Below, piece by piece: positions 25,567-32,784 of a DNA stretch of 59,269 nt (its first letter is position 1; each line of letters opens with the position of its first letter). The position numbers and the translations under genes are program-made. Source of the stretch: a bacterium (GTDB lineage: Bacteria > Cyanobacteriota > Vampirovibrionia > Gastranaerophilales > Gastranaerophilaceae); the NCBI GenBank assembly GCA_024408855.1, contig JAKSUQ010000012.1, forward strand, positions 1 through 59,269. The letters run 5' to 3'. The notes under the pieces were generated by a model, which was not told the origin of the DNA, did not search any database, and worked only from the letters and a program-made list of their open reading frames with translations.

Positions 25567-26601
25567 ATGGATTTGGATTTATTAAACGTAAAAGATGAAT
25601 TGGAAAACCGTGAGTTTGAAATTTTGGCACCTTATGCGACAAAATGTAAAAATTCTATGGGACGTAAACATCAGAGGAACGATGATTTTCCTGTGAGAAC
25701 AGAATTCCAAAGAGACAGAGACAGAATAATACATTCAAAAGCATTTAGAAGATTGAAGCATAAGACTCAAGTTTTCTTATCTCCATATAATGATCATTTC
25801 CGGACAAGATTAACTCATACTCTTGAAGTTTCTCAGATTGCAAGGACTATGGCAAGAGCATTGAAATTAAACGAAGATTTAACGGAAGCAATATCTTTAG
25901 GACATGATTTGGGGCATACTCCTTTTGGGCATTGCGGGGAAGGTGTCTTGAACGAACTTCTTCCGACAGGATTTTTTCATAATATACAAAGTGTAAGGGT
26001 TGTAGAAGTCCTTGAAGAAATGAATTTGTGTCAGGAAACAATAGATGGTATACTAACACACTCATGGGGCTATAAGCCAAAGACTCCGGAAGCTCAAGTT
26101 GTTCAGTATGCAGATAAGATTGCATACATTAATCACGATATAGAAGATTCTATTAGAGCAGGTGTAATTTCGGAAGAAGATTTGCCGGCTGATTGTAAAA
26201 AATATTTCCCTAATAATCAATCTGACAGACTTGCTAAAATGATATCGGATATAATCATTACTTCAAAAGGTTCACCGGAAGTAAAAATGTCTGATGAGGG
26301 TTGGTATTATGTTAAAAAGCTAAGAGAATGGATGTTCCAAAATGTATATCTTGATCCTGTAACAAAATCCGAAGAAAAAAAGGCAAGGAATATTTTGATT
26401 TCTTTATATGAATATTATACGGAAAAATTAAATTCTTATGCAGAAAAAGAAGATATTCCTCAATTGGTGAGTGATTATATATCCGGAATGTCAGATCACT
26501 ATGCAATAAGAAGATATCTTGATTTGTTTATCCCAAAACCTCTGACTGATGCTACGAGTGATGACGCTTTATTCAAAAGGATATGTGATGAAATACATTA
26601 A
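25567..26601 (+). CDS. dgt: Deoxyguanosinetriphosphate triphosphohydrolase-like protein
   Basis: Hydrolyses dNTPs to the deoxynucleoside and triphosphate, balancing nucleotide pools. The 344-residue protein is of the short dgt-like type with an HD metal centre: His84 (Arg-Leu-Thr-His-Thr), His113-Asp114 (Gly-His-Asp-Leu-Gly-His) and a later Asp in Ala-Asp-Lys-Ile-Ala-Tyr. The N-terminal Arg-Thr-Glu-Phe-Gln-Arg-Asp-Arg-Asp-Arg segment is typical. I start at ATG 25567 rather than TTG 25561 because of the promoter spacing. It overlaps the lipoate-ligase-like gene by 14 bases, so the two are co-transcribed. Confidence 0.93.
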   Translation: MDLDLLNVKDELENREFEILAPYATKCKNSMGRKHQRNDDFPVRTEFQRDRDRIIHSKAFRRLKHKTQVFLSPYNDHFRTRLTHTLEVSQIARTMARALKLNEDLTEAISLGHDLGHTPFGHCGEGVLNELLPTGFFHNIQSVRVVEVLEEMNLCQETIDGILTHSWGYKPKTPEAQVVQYADKIAYINHDIEDSIRAGVISEEDLPADCKKYFPNNQSDRLAKMISDIIITSKGSPEVKMSDEGWYYVKKLREWMFQNVYLDPVTKSEEKKARNILISLYEYYTEKLNSYAEKEDIPQLVSDYISGMSDHYAIRRYLDLFIPKPLTDATSDDALFKRICDEIH

Positions 26602-27235
26602 ATTTGGCACTTACACCGGCGTAGAAAATATGCGAATTGATTCGGAATTGTTGGATAATGCTATTGCTAATCAATCACGAGAACCTTTATTCCGCTTGTA
26701 TGCTTGGCATCCTAAATGTATATCTTTAGGACGCAATCAGAAAGACGATTTTTTGAACGGAATGAATATTGATGTCGTTCGCAGGTTAACAGGCGGACGA
26801 GCATTATTGCATGATGATGAAATAACTTACAGTTATGTATCTCCGATAGATGTAATTCCAAGCGGAGAAAGTATCGTTGAATCTTATAAATATATTTCAG
26901 GCATATTGATTGATTTTTTTAAAACTTTAGGTGTAGAGTTAAATTTTGGTGAAAATAAAAGAATTTCGACAAAATTTGATTATTGTATGCTTATTTCAAC
27001 AGGTGCGGATGTTTGTTATGACGGTAAAAAAATAATTGGCTCTGCACAATACAGGAAAAACGGATATTTGCTGCAACACGGATCAATTTTATTTGGTTAT
27101 GATAAAGAATTTTTGGAACGTTTGTTCAAAGAGAAAATCGCAGACGGTGCAATTACAACTGTTAAAGAAATTCTGCCAAATATGACAAAAGAAAATTTTT
27201 TAGAATTTTTAGAAAAATATATATTGGATGTTTAA
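26588..27235 (+). CDS. Lipoate/octanoate protein ligase family, LipM-like octanoyltransferase
   Basis: A 215-residue BPL/LplA/LipB-fold protein that attaches octanoate or lipoate to lipoyl domains of 2-oxoacid dehydrogenases or GcvH. Arg-Arg-Leu-Thr-Gly-Gly-Arg-Ala-Leu-Leu-His is at 65-75, and Gly-Lys-Lys-Ile-Ile-Gly-Ser-Ala-Gln with Leu-Gln-His-Gly-Ser-Ile at 146-167. Cys133 (Asp-Tyr-Cys-Met) sits where LipM has its acyl-carrying Cys, favouring octanoyltransferase over lipoate ligase. The start is ATG 26588: AAAAGG lies seven bases ahead inside the dgt end, and the longer open frame upstream is dgt coding sequence. LplA remains possible. Confidence 0.88.
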   Translation: MKYIKFGTYTGVENMRIDSELLDNAIANQSREPLFRLYAWHPKCISLGRNQKDDFLNGMNIDVVRRLTGGRALLHDDEITYSYVSPIDVIPSGESIVESYKYISGILIDFFKTLGVELNFGENKRISTKFDYCMLISTGADVCYDGKKIIGSAQYRKNGYLLQHGSILFGYDKEFLERLFKEKIADGAITTVKEILPNMTKENFLEFLEKYILDV

Positions 27236-27434
27236 GAAAATATACTTGTAAGTGTTATATCTTCTTTTTATTTAATACTGGTACAAGGTTACATGGTAAG
27301 GATGTTTCTAATGACCGGATATAACTAAAAAGACTGATCAGCTGTATCAAAATCGAAATATTATAATCTTGGGCAAATTTATATATTTTGGGGTTTTATT
27401 TGAATGTGTAGCTAAACAAAGGAAGGATATAATA

Positions 27435-28802
27435 ATGCAAATAAGACCGGTTTTAGGTATTTCAAATAAGCAAATAAAATATCAAAATGCTGAATATAAT
27501 AATGTTTCCCCAAGTTTTACATCAAAACATGTTATATTAGATAATTCGAAAGCAGTATCAAATATTTTATCAAAAGATAAAAAATTCTTTGGAATTAACT
27601 TTTCGAATTTCTTCTTAGATAATAATCTAACCCGAAAAGACCGTAAAATGCTAAAATCATTAGGGTATAATATAGATAAGATTAATGCTCCGATAGATAA
27701 AAAGTGGAATACCCCTTTGATGATTGAATGTCAACAACAAAACTTAGGTGCAGTGAAGGCTATATGTAAAATAAAAGGGTTAGACATCAATGCCAAAAAT
27801 CGTTCTGGGTATTCGGCACTTCTCAATATATGCAGCTCATTGTCTTGTGATGCAGTATTCTTAGATGAATTATTAAAAGTCGATGGAATTGATGTTAATC
27901 TTAAGGATAATGATGGTATTAATGCCTTGATGTTGGCCTGTTGGGCTGGTAGAGATGATATGGTTGAAAGATTACTTAATAGAAGTGATATAGATGTAAA
28001 TGCGAGGGATAAATTAGGCAGGACTGCCTTGATGTTTGCAATTGCCGGTGGAAATGTGAAAGTTATCGAACGATTACTCAACAAAGATGATATTGATATA
28101 AATATCTTGGACAATGACGATGAAACGGCTTTGATGAAATTAAAAGACAGAGTGTGGATGGATAATTATGACGAAATTTTAAAACTTTTTGAAAATTATA
28201 ACAAAAAAAAATATGGCAGAATAAATACATCTGAAGAAGCTATGCTTAATCAGGAGGATTTAAGATTGTTTAATGCAAATAATATAACTTTTGATAATAT
28301 AAATGACGTAATTAACGGTGATGCCTATAAAAATAAACTTTTTAAGGAATACTGGGCTAAAAGTAATACAATGCTGCATGTTGTTGCATCAGTTGGTTAC
28401 ACAAATTTTACAAAGGCTTTACTTAAAGTAAAAAATGTTGATATAAATGCTCAAAATTATTTTGGGCAAGTACCATTGCATTTAGCTGCATATTACGGTA
28501 GAAAGGGTGATGTAGAATTACTGTGCAAAGATATCAGGACTGATATTGATATACAAGATAATGACGGTTGTACTTCTCTTATTACTGCATGCTATATGGG
28601 CTGGGAAGAAATTGTAGAGGTATTATTGAAATATGGAGCAAATCCAAATATTAAAGATAAAGACGATAATTCTCCTTTATTTATTGTGCAATGCTTTATC
28701 GACGAACCTTCTTCAATTCCTTACGGATTGCGAAATGATATAGATCCAAAATCTTATGAAAGAATTGCAAACATGCTTAAAGAATATAAGGCAGTAGCAT
28801 AA
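27435..28802 (+). CDS. Ankyrin-repeat protein with Met-Gln-Ile...Pro-Ser-Phe-Thr-Ser-Lys N-terminal tag (455 aa)
   Basis: About eight ankyrin repeats occupy roughly residues 80-225 and 305-430, recognisable by Thr-Ala-Leu-Met, Pro-Leu-His-Leu-Ala-Ala and the recurrent Asp-Ile/Val-Asn at repeat ends; a non-repeat helical stretch separates the two blocks. The N-terminus is Met-Gln-Ile-Arg-Pro-Val with Ser-Pro-Ser-Phe-Thr-Ser-Lys at 25-31, matching the tag of 10734 and 43794. I start at ATG 27435, preceded by AAGGAAGGA; the longer frame from 27369 lacks an SD. The gene has its own terminator. Ankyrin proteins mediate protein binding and are frequent among effectors of host-associated bacteria; that role is inference here. 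Confidence 0.9.
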   Translation: MQIRPVLGISNKQIKYQNAEYNNVSPSFTSKHVILDNSKAVSNILSKDKKFFGINFSNFFLDNNLTRKDRKMLKSLGYNIDKINAPIDKKWNTPLMIECQQQNLGAVKAICKIKGLDINAKNRSGYSALLNICSSLSCDAVFLDELLKVDGIDVNLKDNDGINALMLACWAGRDDMVERLLNRSDIDVNARDKLGRTALMFAIAGGNVKVIERLLNKDDIDINILDNDDETALMKLKDRVWMDNYDEILKLFENYNKKKYGRINTSEEAMLNQEDLRLFNANNITFDNINDVINGDAYKNKLFKEYWAKSNTMLHVVASVGYTNFTKALLKVKNVDINAQNYFGQVPLHLAAYYGRKGDVELLCKDIRTDIDIQDNDGCTSLITACYMGWEEIVEVLLKYGANPNIKDKDDNSPLFIVQCFIDEPSSIPYGLRNDIDPKSYERIANMLKEYKAVA

Positions 28803-28805
28803 ATA

Positions 28806-28852
28806 ATAAAGAAAGGTTCCAACTTCGTATAAGCAGATACCTTTCTTTATTT
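28806..28852. terminator. Bidirectional terminator between 27435 and 28862 genes
   Basis: AATAAAGAAAGGT (28806-28818) and ACCTTTCTTTATT (28840-28852) are perfect complements around a 21-base loop, with A/T runs on both outer sides. It serves the convergent genes on either side. Confidence 0.8.
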
Positions 28853-28861
28853 AAAAATTGA

Positions 28862-29242
28862 TTAAAGCATGCTATTTTTAATCTTTACTTTTGCTTTTTC
28901 TAATTCTTTAATTCTTTTTTCTGTATTTTTAAGTTGTTTTTTTAATGTCGCTCTTTCTGCTTTAATGAGTTTATACTGAGAATCTATATCAGAAAATTTA
29001 GTCTGATAATTTAATAAATCATTTCTTATATCCACTTGAGCATTTTCAAGCTGTGTAATTGCATTCTGAATATTTCCGTTTCCAATAGCTTCCTCTGCTT
29101 GAATTGCATTTGTTTGACCGGATGTATAAGTAGTTCCGTATGAAGTATCATTAAAATTCAGCGGTGTGAATGCATTTCCGTCAGCGTAAGCAACATTGTT
29201 TATTGCAAATATTAATCCCAAAATTAGCACAACTTTTTTCAT
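28862..29242 (-). CDS. Small secreted coiled-coil protein (126 aa)
   Basis: Residues 1-20 are a classical Sec signal peptide (Met-Lys-Lys, hydrophobic core, Asn-Val-Ala-Tyr-Ala before Asp). The mature protein has a short polar region, then about 70 residues with heptad spacing and many Lys/Glu (Leu-Lys-Lys-Gln-Leu-Lys-Asn-Thr-Glu-Lys) predicting a coiled coil. The product is probably periplasmic. AAGGAG fixes the ATG. The family is not recognised. It is one of the few proteins in the window with an obvious Sec signal. Confidence 0.8.
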   Translation of the reverse strand: MKKVVLILGLIFAINNVAYADGNAFTPLNFNDTSYGTTYTSGQTNAIQAEEAIGNGNIQNAITQLENAQVDIRNDLLNYQTKFSDIDSQYKLIKAERATLKKQLKNTEKRIKELEKAKVKIKNSML

Positions 29243-29340
29243 AGCTTTCTCCTTATTCTCAACTTATTATATTTTAATATAGTAAATTTTTTTTTTCTAT
29301 ACTTTATAAAATGTAAAGTTTGTTATATAATTATTTTCAA

Positions 29341-29844
29341 ATGGATGTTTTTTGTAATCAATGTGGTATGTGTTGTAAATTAATTCCTGTCAGTAAGGAC
29401 GAGGAGTATATTTTACGTGACGGATTTCAGCTTATTGATGAAGTAGCTGAAGATTTTCTTGAAAAAATTACATTAGAAGAAGCAAATGAGATTAATTCGT
29501 TGTATGTAGCAGAAGTGCTAAAAATATTTAAGGATGCGAAGTTTTGTAAATGTCGTTTTGTAGATGATAACGGTCATTGTATGGCAACAGAAAAATGCAC
29601 ATTTTGTCGGGAATATCCGTCTACGCCTGTTGCAATAGTTCCTGATGGTTGTAAATTTTTAGGTACGGTTTTTATGAATAATGAAGCTCTGAAACATAGG
29701 ATAAGGATAATAAAAGAAGAAATTATAGATTATCAGTCTTTGATTAATGCAGGTGATCTTGATTCGGTATCTTATCGAAAAATAATTGAAAATTTAAACA
29801 GATTTATAAAAAAATATGCTGATTTTGGTGCTAATGATTGGTAA
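29341..29844 (+). CDS. YkgJ-type cysteine-cluster protein
   Basis: A protein of about 167 residues with the Cys-x2-Cys-Gly-x-Cys-Cys pattern at the N-terminus (Cys-Asn-Gln-Cys-Gly-Met-Cys-Cys) and a second cluster (Gly-His-Cys-Met-Ala, Cys-Thr-Phe-Cys-Arg-Glu-Tyr-Pro). This is the YkgJ/UPF0153 signature thought to bind zinc or iron. Function is unknown in most bacteria. I start at ATG 29341 because the upstream TTG 29320 lies ahead of a TATAAT (29326-29331). With a start nine bases downstream of that box the mRNA would be nearly leaderless, and no SD is present. Confidence 0.85.
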   Translation: MDVFCNQCGMCCKLIPVSKDEEYILRDGFQLIDEVAEDFLEKITLEEANEINSLYVAEVLKIFKDAKFCKCRFVDDNGHCMATEKCTFCREYPSTPVAIVPDGCKFLGTVFMNNEALKHRIRIIKEEIIDYQSLINAGDLDSVSYRKIIENLNRFIKKYADFGANDW

Positions 29845-29869
29845 TGCACCTGTATATTTTTGTTAAAAC

Positions 29870-29917
29870 TTGTTTTTTTCCAAAATAAATAGTAAAATGT
29901 ACTGGTTAAGATGTACA
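29870..29917 (+). promoter_or_regulatory. Promoter with overlapping palindrome upstream of the symporter operon
   Basis: TTGTTT (29870-29875), 17 bases, TAAAAT (29893-29898). Overlapping the end of the -10 and the expected transcription start is TGTAC-N10-GTACA (29898-29917). Its location suggests a repressor operator controlling the symporter-pflA operon. The regulator is not in the window as far as I can tell. Confidence 0.45.
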
Positions 29918-29933
29918 GACGAGAGGTTTATTT

Positions 29934-31259
29934 ATGAAATTACACATGCAGATGTTGATTGCCATTGGGCTTGGTTTAAAGAGAAATTGGCATATATTTT
30001 TAGGGTTGATATTGGGTATATTTACGGGTGTTTGGTTACATTCAAATCCCAATCCTTTAATTACAAATATACTGTATTTTGTGGGACAGTTATTTATAAG
30101 ATTTATCCAAATGGTTGTAATACCGTTAGTCATTTCCGCAATAGTAATAGGTATTACAAGTATAGGGGACAGTAAACAGTTAAGCAAATTAGGTATCAAG
30201 ATGATTGGGTATTATACTTTTTTAACTGTCGTGTCTGTTGCTTTGGGAACTGGTTTGGCATTGACTTTTAAACCGGGTTTGGGTGCAGCTTCTTACATAA
30301 ATATGGATACGGCAATGAGTATTCAATCTCAGGTGTCAGCGTCAATTGAGGCACATAGGGATAACTTCTTGAATATGGTTTTGAATGTAATTCCTCACAA
30401 TCCTCTATCTGCTATTGTTTCCGGAGATATGGTTCCGATAATTGTTTTTGCTGTAATCTTCGCATTAGCGTTGGCTAAAGTCGGAGAGATAAACAGACCT
30501 TTTGTAAGTTTCTTTGAATCTATATTTGCGGCTACAATGAAGATAACTGACTGGATTATGATTTTGGCAGCTCCTGGAGTATTTGCATTAACAGCTGTAT
30601 CTGTATCAGCATTCGGTGTCGATATATTTATGACGATATCAAAATATTTAGGTGTTTTAACTTTAGGTTTTGCAATTCAATTATTTGTAATTTATCCGAT
30701 TTTCTTAAGAATATTTTCTAAAGTTCCTGTTTTAATGCTTTATGCTGCGATTGCTGAAGCTATGATGGTAGCTTTCGGAACAGCAAGTTCATCAGCAACG
30801 TTGCCTTTGACAATAGCTTGCTGTGAAAAAAGAGGAATTTCACATAAAGTTACAAGTTTTGTAATTCCTTTGGGTGCAACTCTTAATATGGACGGAACGG
30901 CTTTACTGCAAGTCGTAGCGGTAATGTTTCTTGCTCAAGCCTATGGGGTTACTTTAACAATACCTCTCATTCTTCAAATAGGTGTTCTTGCTATAATTGC
31001 ATCAAGTACATCTGCCGGTATTCCGGGGGCAGGTTTGATTACTATCGCACTTGTTCTTAACGGAATAGGTTTGAATCCGGATCAATTAGTTGCAGGTTTT
31101 GCGTTCTTGTTCACAATTGAAAGAATTACTGACATGATGAGAACATTGGTCAATGTTACATCTGATGCTGTTGTGGCTGCAACGATTGCGGATAATGAAA
31201 ACGAAATTAATTATGATTTGTTGAATAATCCTGATGAATACAATGAGGTAATTGAATAG
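29934..31259 (+). CDS. Dicarboxylate/amino acid:cation symporter (DAACS family)
   Basis: A 441-residue sodium- or proton-coupled importer for C4-dicarboxylates or glutamate/aspartate. About eight membrane helices and two re-entrant loops are visible. Hairpin 1 carries the Ser-rich motif Ala-Ser-Ser-Ser-Ala-Thr-Leu-Pro, TM7 carries Asn-Met-Asp-Gly-Thr-Ala, and hairpin 2 Ser-Ala-Gly-Ile-Pro-Gly-Ala-Gly. GAGAGG upstream fixes ATG 29934. It heads a run with the 31263 gene (three bases apart) and pflA. I cannot distinguish DctA from GltP/GltT by eye. Confidence 0.93.
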   Translation: MKLHMQMLIAIGLGLKRNWHIFLGLILGIFTGVWLHSNPNPLITNILYFVGQLFIRFIQMVVIPLVISAIVIGITSIGDSKQLSKLGIKMIGYYTFLTVVSVALGTGLALTFKPGLGAASYINMDTAMSIQSQVSASIEAHRDNFLNMVLNVIPHNPLSAIVSGDMVPIIVFAVIFALALAKVGEINRPFVSFFESIFAATMKITDWIMILAAPGVFALTAVSVSAFGVDIFMTISKYLGVLTLGFAIQLFVIYPIFLRIFSKVPVLMLYAAIAEAMMVAFGTASSSATLPLTIACCEKRGISHKVTSFVIPLGATLNMDGTALLQVVAVMFLAQAYGVTLTIPLILQIGVLAIIASSTSAGIPGAGLITIALVLNGIGLNPDQLVAGFAFLFTIERITDMMRTLVNVTSDAVVAATIADNENEINYDLLNNPDEYNEVIE

Positions 31260-31262
31260 ATT

Positions 31263-31970
31263 GTGAAAATAGGATTTTGGGGATATCCTGACCCGAAAGT
31301 TGTTGAAGAAATTAAAAATCAATATCCGAATTCCGAGTGGATAGATTTGGATATTGATTTTGGCTATCCAAAAACAAATATTTTGCCGGAGTCGTATTGC
31401 AAGATTATAATGAATATTATTGACAATGCTTTTTACTGCAAACCGGAGCTAATAATTGCTCCGATAGGTAAAGATAAATGTGATAGCGGTTGGTTTGCAT
31501 CAGTTTTATTGAAAGATATGAATTTTAATGTCATTCAAACAATTTACGAAAAAATCGACAATAAAAAAGAATTAAGAATTTGTACTTCTGAGATGCCTTT
31601 GTTTGATAAGGTTCAGGCTATAACCGGCAACATTATTGAGAATAAGTCTTATGATATCAAACCTTGCATTCCGCAATACGGTTTTTGGGGTGTTCCGCCT
31701 AATGATTTGAGTATATTAAAGCTCTTTCCGAATAATACTCATGTATATGGTTGGATGCGTTGCGTGGAAGCCGGAACACCGGCAGATATTGATATGGAAA
31801 TGTTTGTTGATGAAAATATACCTATTGTGTTTTATTCTCAAGCATTTTGTGCAAAGGCTCAATTAGCAAAATATCTTGCTGATAAATATAACGGGTTGTA
31901 TATTGATATTGATGACTATGCTTCAACTTCAATAACAGCCAAGATAGAAGCATTTTTGAAATTGAGATAG
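31263..31970 (+). CDS. Unrecognised protein made of two related halves (235 aa)
   Basis: No family named. The N-terminal half begins Gly-Phe-Trp-Gly-Tyr-Pro-Asp-Pro and continues to Tyr-Pro-Asn-Ser (4-23). The second half begins Gly-Phe-Trp-Gly-Val-Pro-Pro and continues to Phe-Pro-Asn-Asn (about 142-160), so a domain duplication is likely. Each half also has a Cys-containing helix further on (Lys-Cys-Asp-Ser-Gly-Trp; Phe-Cys-Ala-Lys-Ala). It has no signal or membrane segment. The start is GTG 31263, three bases after the symporter stop, with no good SD, so translation is probably coupled. It is followed after four bases by pflA. Confidence 0.8.
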   Translation: MKIGFWGYPDPKVVEEIKNQYPNSEWIDLDIDFGYPKTNILPESYCKIIMNIIDNAFYCKPELIIAPIGKDKCDSGWFASVLLKDMNFNVIQTIYEKIDNKKELRICTSEMPLFDKVQAITGNIIENKSYDIKPCIPQYGFWGVPPNDLSILKLFPNNTHVYGWMRCVEAGTPADIDMEMFVDENIPIVFYSQAFCAKAQLAKYLADKYNGLYIDIDDYASTSITAKIEAFLKLR

Positions 31971-31974
31971 TATT

Positions 31975-32715
31975 ATGGTTGTATTAAAAGGAAATATTCA
32001 TTCGATAGAAACTTGCGGAACGGTTGATGGTCCTGGAGTCCGCTTTGTAGTTTTTATGCAAGGTTGCCCAATGAGGTGTTTGTATTGTCATAATCCTGAT
32101 ACTTGGAGATTTAACAAACTTAATGAAATGACAGTAGATGAAATTTTTGACAAATATGAAAGTGTGAAAGAGTTTTGCAGTGGAGGATTAACTGTAACCG
32201 GTGGCGAACCTCTTGTGCAAATTGATTTTTTAATTAACCTATTTAAAAAATTTAAAGCGAACGGTGTTCATACCGCACTTGATACAAGCGGGGTTTTGTT
32301 TGATTTAAAATATACGGCAAAATTTGATGAGCTTATTAAATATACTGATTTGGTGATGTTAGATATAAAACATATTGATAATGATGAACATAAAAAACTC
32401 ACAGGACATACGAATTTCTATATTTTGGAATTTGCAAAATACTTGTCTGACAAAGAAATCCCGACTTGGATAAGACATGTTGTTGTTCCTGAAATTACAT
32501 ATAATGAGAAATATTTGTACCAACTCGGAACTTTTTTGGCAACCCTAAAAAATATAAAAGCGTTAGATATCTTGCCTTATCATAATATGGCGCTTAAAAA
32601 GTATGAAGAACTAAACCTTGATTATAAATTGAGCGATACACCTCCTCTATCTAAATCTGATGCAATTAATGCGAGAAACATAATAATTTCTGCTATGAAA
32701 AAAAATAAATTTTAG
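31975..32715 (+). CDS. pflA: Pyruvate formate-lyase activating enzyme (radical SAM)
   Basis: A 246-residue glycyl-radical-enzyme activase. It uses S-adenosylmethionine and a 4Fe-4S cluster to place the glycyl radical on pyruvate formate-lyase, enabling anaerobic pyruvate cleavage to acetyl-CoA and formate. The Cys-x3-Cys-x2-Cys motif is at Cys31, Cys35 and Cys38 (Gly-Cys-Pro-Met-Arg-Cys-Leu-Tyr-Cys-His-Asn). Gly-Gly-Glu-Pro follows near 75, and Asp-Gly-Pro-Gly-Val-Arg at 18-23 is typical of PflA. The pflB gene is not in the window. Length is normal; there is no extra ferredoxin domain, which favours PflA over other activases. Confidence 0.93.
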   Translation: MVVLKGNIHSIETCGTVDGPGVRFVVFMQGCPMRCLYCHNPDTWRFNKLNEMTVDEIFDKYESVKEFCSGGLTVTGGEPLVQIDFLINLFKKFKANGVHTALDTSGVLFDLKYTAKFDELIKYTDLVMLDIKHIDNDEHKKLTGHTNFYILEFAKYLSDKEIPTWIRHVVVPEITYNEKYLYQLGTFLATLKNIKALDILPYHNMALKKYEELNLDYKLSDTPPLSKSDAINARNIIISAMKKNKF

Positions 32716-32784
32716 ATAGCAAAAAAAAATATTTACCTTTTTTATGTATTTGTGTATGTTAGCTTGTAATATTCAGGGGAATTT

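Noticed and set aside
26549..26587. Upstream extension of the LipM-like gene inside dgt
   Set aside because: An AAAAGG site seven bases before ATG 26588 and homology starting at Met-Lys-Tyr-Ile support the shorter start.
27236..27434. Riboswitch or small RNA in the gap before the ankyrin gene
   Set aside because: I see no convincing stems or known aptamer signature; only a TATAAT at 27362-27367.
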